Made by a program: the position numbers and the translations under genes
Notes under the pieces: generated by a model
Seen by the model: only the letters and a program-made list of their open reading frames with translations
What the model was told of the DNA's origin: nothing
Database searches by the model: none
Part shown: in pieces, positions 59,685-64,000 of the stretch
Position numbering within the stretch: the first letter of the stretch is position 1
Layout: each line of letters starts with the position of its first letter
Assembly: GCF_025643595.1 (NCBI RefSeq)
Contig: NZ_CP102826.1
Coordinates: 992,001-1,056,000, forward strand
Reading direction: 5' to 3'
Length of the DNA stretch: 64,000 nt
DNA from: Saccharopolyspora rosea
GTDB lineage: Bacteria > Actinomycetota > Actinomycetes > Mycobacteriales > Pseudonocardiaceae

Positions 59685-59744
59685 CCGGCACGCGGTACCC
59701 GCCGGGGCGGTGGGTTGTCGCGCGAGAGCAGGAGAGGAGTGAGG

Positions 59745-59948
59745 ATGAGCAACCCGTTCGAGGACCCCGCGGCGGAGTACCTGGCGCTGATCAACGAGCA
59801 GGACCAGTACTCGTTGTGGCCCGCGTCGATCGAGGTGCCCGCCGGGTGGTCGGTGGCGCACGGCCCCGCCGACCGCGAGGAGTGCCTGGCGCACATCGAG
59901 GCGAACTGGACGGACATGCGGCCGGCCCGCACCGTGACCGGTCGGTGA
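59745..59948 (+). CDS. mbtH: MbtH family NRPS partner protein
   Basis: 67 aa with GGAGTGAGG before the ATG. Complete MbtH signature: NPFEDPAAEYLALINEQDQY, SLWP, then IEVPAGWSVAHG and ANWTDMRPARTV. MbtH proteins bind adenylation domains and are needed for their folding or activity. The stop overlaps the MFS start (GTGA), so the two are coupled, and the gene is 60 nt from the NRPS. Confidence 0.95.
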   Translation: MSNPFEDPAAEYLALINEQDQYSLWPASIEVPAGWSVAHGPADREECLAHIEANWTDMRPARTVTGR

Positions 59949-61390
59949 GTGCCGTGTCCCGCAGCGTCGCGGGGCGGGGACTGGATCCGCGCGTCGCGGT
60001 GTGCGTCGTCTACGTCGCCGCGATGTTCATGAACGGCATGGACGCCACGATCGTCAACGTGGCGCTGCCCGCCATCGGCGCGGAGTTCGCCGTCCACCCC
60101 AGCGCCACCTCGGCCATCAACGTCGGCTACCTGGTCAGCCTGGCGGTGTGCATCCCGGCGTCCGGCTGGCTGGGGGACCGGTTCGGCACCAAGCGGGTGT
60201 TCCTCGCCGCGTTCGGGACGTTCGTCGCCGCGTCCGCGTTGTGCGGGGCGGCGGCCGACCTGACCCAGCTCACCCTCGCCCGGGTGCTGCAGGGCGCCGG
60301 GGGCGGGGTGATGAGCCCGGTGGCGCTGACGATGCTGTTCCGCGCCTACCCGCCGGAGCGGCGGATGAAGCTGTCCAAGGTGCTGGTGCTGCCGACGGCC
60401 GTGGCGCCCGCGCTCGGACCGGTGCTCGGCGGGTTCTTCGTCGAGAACCTGACGTGGCGGTGGGGTTTCTACGTCAACGTGCCGGTCGGCCTGGCCGCGT
60501 TGGCGTTCGGGGCGCTGTGCCTGGCCGAGCACGTCGAAGCCCGCACCAAGCGCTTCGACGTGCTCGGGTTCGCGTTGGCCGCGCCCGGTCTCGGGCTGGT
60601 GATGTACGCGCTGGACGCGCTGCCGGAACTCGGCCCCGGGCAGGTGTGGGCCTTCGGCGCCGCCGGGCTGGTGCTGCTCGGCGTGCTGGTCGTGGCGCAG
60701 GTGCGCAGCGCGCAACCGATGCTGGACCTGCGCTTGTTCGGCGATCCGTCGTTCCGCCGCGCCAGCCTGGTGCTGTTCATGTGCGTGGCCGGGTTCCTCG
60801 GCACGCTCTACGGCTTCACGCTGATGTACCAGACGGCGCTGGGGGCCTCGGCCTGGGAGACCGGGCTGGTCACGCTGCCGAAGGCGGTGGGGTTGATGGT
60901 GGCCTCGCAGGTCGTCGGCGCGGCGCACCAGCGGCTCGGCCCGCGGTGGCTGCTCGCGCTGTCCATGGTCGGCGCCGCGTTCTCCTTCGCGTTGATGAAC
61001 GCGGTCGGGCCCGGCGACGCCTGGCTGGCCGCGGGCGTGCAGTGGGCGTCGGGGTTCTTCGTCGGCATCGCTTCCACCGAACTCCAGGTGGTCGCGTTCG
61101 CGACGATCAGCTCCTCGGCCACCGGTGGGGCGTCCACGCTGTTCAACGTGCAGCGGCAGGTCGGTTCCGCGCTCGGCGTGGCGATCACCGCGAGCGTGCT
61201 CGCCACCGTCGGCGGTGGCAGCGGCCAAGCGTCCGATCTGGGGACCTACCACCTGGCGATGCTGGTGTCCGCCGGGTTCGCGCTCGTCGGAGCGCTCATC
61301 GCGCTGCGCGTGCGGGATTCCGACGCGCAGCGGTCGAGCCGCGTGCGCCGCGAGGAGGCGGTCCGCGAGGCGCAGGGCCAAGAGATCTGA
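59945..61390 (+). CDS. MFS drug:H+ antiporter-2 family transporter, probable siderophore exporter
   Basis: 481 aa, GTG overlapping the MbtH stop. Fourteen helices are expected for this DHA2 family; seen are the N-terminal VAAMFMNGMDATIVNVALPA (motif D1-like) and the loop motif GWLGDRFGTKRVFLA after helix 2, with LARVLQGAGGGVMSPVALTM. Location inside the iron-regulated cluster suggests export of the siderophore; substrate proof is absent. It ends 30 nt before the next iron box. Confidence 0.88.
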   Translation: MSAVSRSVAGRGLDPRVAVCVVYVAAMFMNGMDATIVNVALPAIGAEFAVHPSATSAINVGYLVSLAVCIPASGWLGDRFGTKRVFLAAFGTFVAASALCGAAADLTQLTLARVLQGAGGGVMSPVALTMLFRAYPPERRMKLSKVLVLPTAVAPALGPVLGGFFVENLTWRWGFYVNVPVGLAALAFGALCLAEHVEARTKRFDVLGFALAAPGLGLVMYALDALPELGPGQVWAFGAAGLVLLGVLVVAQVRSAQPMLDLRLFGDPSFRRASLVLFMCVAGFLGTLYGFTLMYQTALGASAWETGLVTLPKAVGLMVASQVVGAAHQRLGPRWLLALSMVGAAFSFALMNAVGPGDAWLAAGVQWASGFFVGIASTELQVVAFATISSSATGGASTLFNVQRQVGSALGVAITASVLATVGGGSGQASDLGTYHLAMLVSAGFALVGALIALRVRDSDAQRSSRVRREEAVREAQGQEI

Positions 61391-61419
61391 GACACCGCGG
61401 GGAAGACAGCGCGGGGATC

Positions 61420-61438
61420 TATGGTTAGGCTAGCCTTA
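61420..61438 (+). promoter_or_regulatory. Iron box before the siderophore-interacting protein gene
   Basis: TATGGTTAGGCTAGCCTTA matches the consensus at about 15 of 19 positions; the core GGTTAGGCTA is perfect. It starts a second transcription unit of the cluster, 45 nt before the next start codon. Confidence 0.82.
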
Positions 61439-61483
61439 ACTTCACGAGATCGTCCGGGAACGGCAGGAAGGAACGCATGGCCG

Positions 61484-62311
61484 ATGAGTACCGCGGACCG
61501 ACCCCGGCGCAACCGCCCTCCGGCACGTGACCTGCAGGTGCTGCGCACCACCGAGCTGAGCCCGTCGATGCGGCGGGTCACCCTCGGCGGCGAGCAGCTG
61601 GCGGGGTTCCGGGACGAGCACACCGGCCCGAACATCAAGGTCTTCGTGCCCCGCCAGGGCCAGCGCAAACCGGTTCTCCCGGTGCTCGACCACGACACCG
61701 GTCGCTACGTCTGGCCCGACCTGCACGAGCGGCCCACCATGCGGACCTACACCGTGCGGCGCTACGACGCCGAACGCGGCGAACTCGACGTGGACTTCGT
61801 GATGCACGGCGAGCACGGCGTCGCCTCCAGCTGGGCCCGCGACGCCCGCCCCGGCGACCACCTCGGCGTGATGGGACCCGGCGGCCGGACCCTGCGGGCC
61901 GCCGACTGGTACCTGCTGGTCGGCGACGAGACTGCGCTGCCCGCGATCTCCGCGATCGTCGAGGACCTGCCGCCCACCGCGCGCGGCCAGGTGTTCGTCG
62001 AGGTCACCGACGAGGCCGAGCAGCAGCACGTCGAGTGCCCGCCCGACCTGCGGTGGACCTGGTTGCACCGGCGGGACACCCCGGCGGGGCTGTCCCCCGG
62101 GCTCATCGAAGCCGTGCGCGACCTCGACATGCCGTCCGGCGCCGACATCTCCGCCTGGGTCGCCGGCGAATCCGGCGTGGTCCGCGGCATCCGCAGGCAC
62201 CTGCGGCAGGACCGCGGGCTCGACGCGAGGTCCACGCTCGCCATCGGCTACTGGAAGCAGGGGATGGCGGAAACCGAGTACCACGACAAGTACAACCACG
62301 ACCGCGACTGA
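61484..62311 (+). CDS. Siderophore-interacting protein (FAD-dependent ferric-siderophore reductase)
   Basis: 275 aa from the ATG at 61484. The family signature for FAD binding is RPTMRTYTVRRYD, with the NADPH part ADWYLLVGDETALPAISAIV and the C-terminal IGYWKQGMAETEYHDKYNHD. Such proteins reduce ferric siderophores in the cytoplasm to release iron. Preceded by its own iron box. A second ATG seven bases upstream is in another frame and yields only 17 codons. Confidence 0.92.
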   Translation: MSTADRPRRNRPPARDLQVLRTTELSPSMRRVTLGGEQLAGFRDEHTGPNIKVFVPRQGQRKPVLPVLDHDTGRYVWPDLHERPTMRTYTVRRYDAERGELDVDFVMHGEHGVASSWARDARPGDHLGVMGPGGRTLRAADWYLLVGDETALPAISAIVEDLPPTARGQVFVEVTDEAEQQHVECPPDLRWTWLHRRDTPAGLSPGLIEAVRDLDMPSGADISAWVAGESGVVRGIRRHLRQDRGLDARSTLAIGYWKQGMAETEYHDKYNHDRD

Positions 62312-62409
62312 TCCGGTCGACGGTCCGCGCCGGGCGGGGCGTCCGCACCGGCCGCACCCGCGTGCCCGGGAGAGGCGGCGAACCCGGCACTGGCGACGAG
62401 GGGACACAC

Positions 62410-63732
62410 GTGTCTGCGGCACCGACTGACGAACAAGACCCCGTCCACGACATCCTGGGAGTCGGCTTCGGCCCGTCCAACCTGGCCCTGGCCATCGCGA
62501 TCGACGAGCACAACCGGTCGGTCGCCGAGCCGGAACGGCTCGACTGCGCGTTCTTCGAGGCCCAGCCGCGCTTCGGCTGGCACCGCGGGATGCTCATCGA
62601 GGGCACCACCATGCAGGTGTCGTTCCTCAAGGACCTGGTCACGATGCGCAACCCGGCCAGCGACTTCTCGTTCCTGTCCTACCTGCACGACCGGCGCCGG
62701 CTGGCCGACTTCATCAACCACAAGACGATGTTCCCGACCCGGGTCGAGTTCCACGACTACCTGGAGTGGGCCGCGGACCGGGTGGCGCACGTGGTGCGCT
62801 ACGACTCCGAGGTCGTCGGCATCACCCCGGGCGCCGAGTGGTTCGAGGTCGAGGTGCGCTGCGGCGGCCGGACGAGGACCCACCGGGCGCGCAACGTCGT
62901 GCTGGCGCTCGGCCTTCAGGCCAGCGTTCCGGAGGGGGCCGAGCTCGGCGAGCGCGTGTGGCACAACCTCGACCTGCTGCACCGCGTCGACGCGCTGCGG
63001 GGCGGCGACCCGCGGCGGTTCGTCGTCGTCGGCGCCGGGCAGAGCGCCGCGGAGACCACCGACTACCTGCACCGGACCTTCCCGGCCGCCGAGGTCTGCG
63101 CGGTGTTCAGCCGGTACGGGCACACCCCGGCCGACGACAGCCCGTTCGCCAACCGGATCTTCGACCCGCAGGCGGTGGACGACTTCTACGCCGCGCCCGA
63201 GGACGTCAAGCAGCTGCTGCTGGACTACCACCGCAACACCAACTACTCGGTGGTCGACCTGGATCTCATCGAGGAGCTGTACGGGCGGGTCTACCAGGAG
63301 AAGGTGCTGGGCAGGCAGCGGTTGCGGATCCTCAACGCCAGCCGCGTGGGCGCGGTGGAGCCTCGGCCGGACGGCGTCCGCGTCGCGGTGGACTTCCTGC
63401 CGACCGGGCGGCGGACCGTGCTGGACGCCGACGTGCTCGTCTACGCCACCGGCTGCCGTCCCCGCGATCCGTTCCGGCTGCTCGGCGACACCGCCCGCTG
63501 CTGCGCCCGCGACGACCTCGGCCGGCTGCACGTCGAACGCGACTACCGCGTCCGCACGACCGACGACCTGCCCGGCGGTCTCTACCTGCAGGGCGGTACC
63601 GAGCACACGCACGGGATCACGTCCTCGCTGCTTTCCAACAGCGCGGTCCGCGCCGGGGAAATCCGCGACTCGATCCTCGCGCACCGAACCGCCGCGAGCC
63701 GGGAACGCGATTTCGCCACCAGCCTCGCGTGA
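62410..63732 (+). CDS. L-ornithine N5-monooxygenase (SidA/PvdA family)
   Basis: 440 aa from a GTG. FAD site ILGVGFGPSNLALAIAID at the N-terminus, NADPH site RRFVVVGAGQSAAETTDYLH in the middle, and the substrate-side NTNYSVVDLDLIEELYGRVY motif, which in PvdA/SidA goes with ornithine rather than lysine. The conserved C-terminal LPGGLYLQGGTEHTHGITSS is present. It makes N5-hydroxyornithine, the precursor for the acyltransferase and the second NRPS module. Lies 98 nt after the reductase gene. Confidence 0.92.
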   Translation: MSAAPTDEQDPVHDILGVGFGPSNLALAIAIDEHNRSVAEPERLDCAFFEAQPRFGWHRGMLIEGTTMQVSFLKDLVTMRNPASDFSFLSYLHDRRRLADFINHKTMFPTRVEFHDYLEWAADRVAHVVRYDSEVVGITPGAEWFEVEVRCGGRTRTHRARNVVLALGLQASVPEGAELGERVWHNLDLLHRVDALRGGDPRRFVVVGAGQSAAETTDYLHRTFPAAEVCAVFSRYGHTPADDSPFANRIFDPQAVDDFYAAPEDVKQLLLDYHRNTNYSVVDLDLIEELYGRVYQEKVLGRQRLRILNASRVGAVEPRPDGVRVAVDFLPTGRRTVLDADVLVYATGCRPRDPFRLLGDTARCCARDDLGRLHVERDYRVRTTDDLPGGLYLQGGTEHTHGITSSLLSNSAVRAGEIRDSILAHRTAASRERDFATSLA

Positions 63733-63852
63733 GCGACGAGGCGTTTTCCGCGGCCCGCTCTTCCCGCGACGAATGGGCTGCCGGTGTAAGGGGCGGCACA
63801 TCGCGGCGCCGGGTGGGAACAACCCGGGCCGCCGGGTGGTTGGAACCCCACG

Positions 63853-64000
63853 ATGGACACTGAAGCGATCTCGGCGGACGGCGCCGACGGGCACGACGGC
63901 GACCCGATCCGGGGCGTCGCGCGGGGCGACTCGCCCGTGCCGCTGTCGGTGCTCGACCTCGCCCCCGTCGGCACCCCGCACTCACCCGGTGACGCGTTGC
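63853..64000 (+). CDS. Luciferase-like (LLM class) flavin-dependent oxidoreductase, cut by window end
   Basis: Forty-nine codons are visible. The VPLSVLDLAPVGTPHSPGDA stretch is the usual N-terminal start of LLM-class flavin monooxygenases. The start may be the ATG at 63853 or the GTG opening that stretch at 63937; the latter gives a normal family N-terminus. Being at the edge of the siderophore cluster, it may be a tailoring or unrelated enzyme. Confidence 0.65.
   Translation, partial: MDTEAISADGADGHDGDPIRGVARGDSPVPLSVLDLAPVGTPHSPGDAL

Noticed and set aside
61477-61530. Short ATG-started frame of 17 codons just before the siderophore-interacting protein
   Set aside because: Although it follows AAGGAAC, it stops quickly and overlaps the real start in another frame; a leader peptide is possible but unsupported.

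Overview
The window is high-GC actinomycete chromosome. Leu, Lys and His tRNAs, a complete rRNA operon (16S-23S-5S with no spacer tRNA), Lsr2 proteins, a DivIVA-type coiled-coil protein, an MbtH protein, DtxR/IdeR-type iron boxes and GTG/TTG starts behind strong Shine-Dalgarno sequences all fit the Actinomycetota. The 16S reads like a member of the Pseudonocardiaceae, with Saccharopolyspora or a close relative as my best guess. I see no insertion sequence, integrase, phage gene or CRISPR array.

Layout. 1-7.4 kb: a truncated OFA-family MFS transporter (-), a DUF485/acetate-type symporter pair (+), a DedA-like protein, a PPOX-fold enzyme, a short tRNA-Leu(UAG), a DUF3618 protein, a MOSC protein and a TetR regulator. 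7.5-18.6 kb: a purine catabolism block on the minus strand (three xanthine dehydrogenase subunits, 8-oxoguanine-deaminase-like amidohydrolase, small guanine deaminase, NCS2 purine permease, XdhC and MocA cofactor-maturation proteins), divergent from a PucR regulator. 18.8-21.4 kb: a polyamine operon (ornithine-decarboxylase-like, SpeD, unusual SpeE-like protein). 21.5-24.9 kb: an unknown protein, a ribokinase, and two divergent Lsr2-type genes, one lacking the DNA-binding end. 25-30 kb: a dipeptide/oligopeptide ABC importer whose second permease gene carries a 1-nt frameshift.

30.2-36.2 kb: the rRNA operon with promoter, boxA-like leader and a strong terminator. 36.2-51 kb: housekeeping genes (IlvD, AlkB-like repair dioxygenase, DUF5134 protein, cupin, MarR, tRNA-Lys, L,D-transpeptidase, tRNA-His, oligoribonuclease, acyl-CoA synthetase), then a TPP-riboswitch-controlled thiD-tenA pair, a polysaccharide pyruvyl transferase, and a DivIVA-like coiled-coil protein with a small membrane partner.

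51.2-64 kb: an iron-regulated siderophore cluster, open at the right edge. It has a 437-aa hydroxamate-type GNAT acyltransferase, a bimodular NRPS (C-A-T-C-A-T-TE), MbtH, an MFS exporter, a siderophore-interacting flavin reductase, an ornithine N-monooxygenase and the first codons of a luciferase-like flavin oxidoreductase. Three iron boxes precede the GNAT, the NRPS and the reductase. Hand-read A-domain codes suggest threonine (module 1) and an acyl-hydroxyornithine-type residue (module 2). The EntF-like first C domain suggests that an acyl or aryl carrier protein, not in this window, primes the line. This is the best candidate for an undescribed system here.
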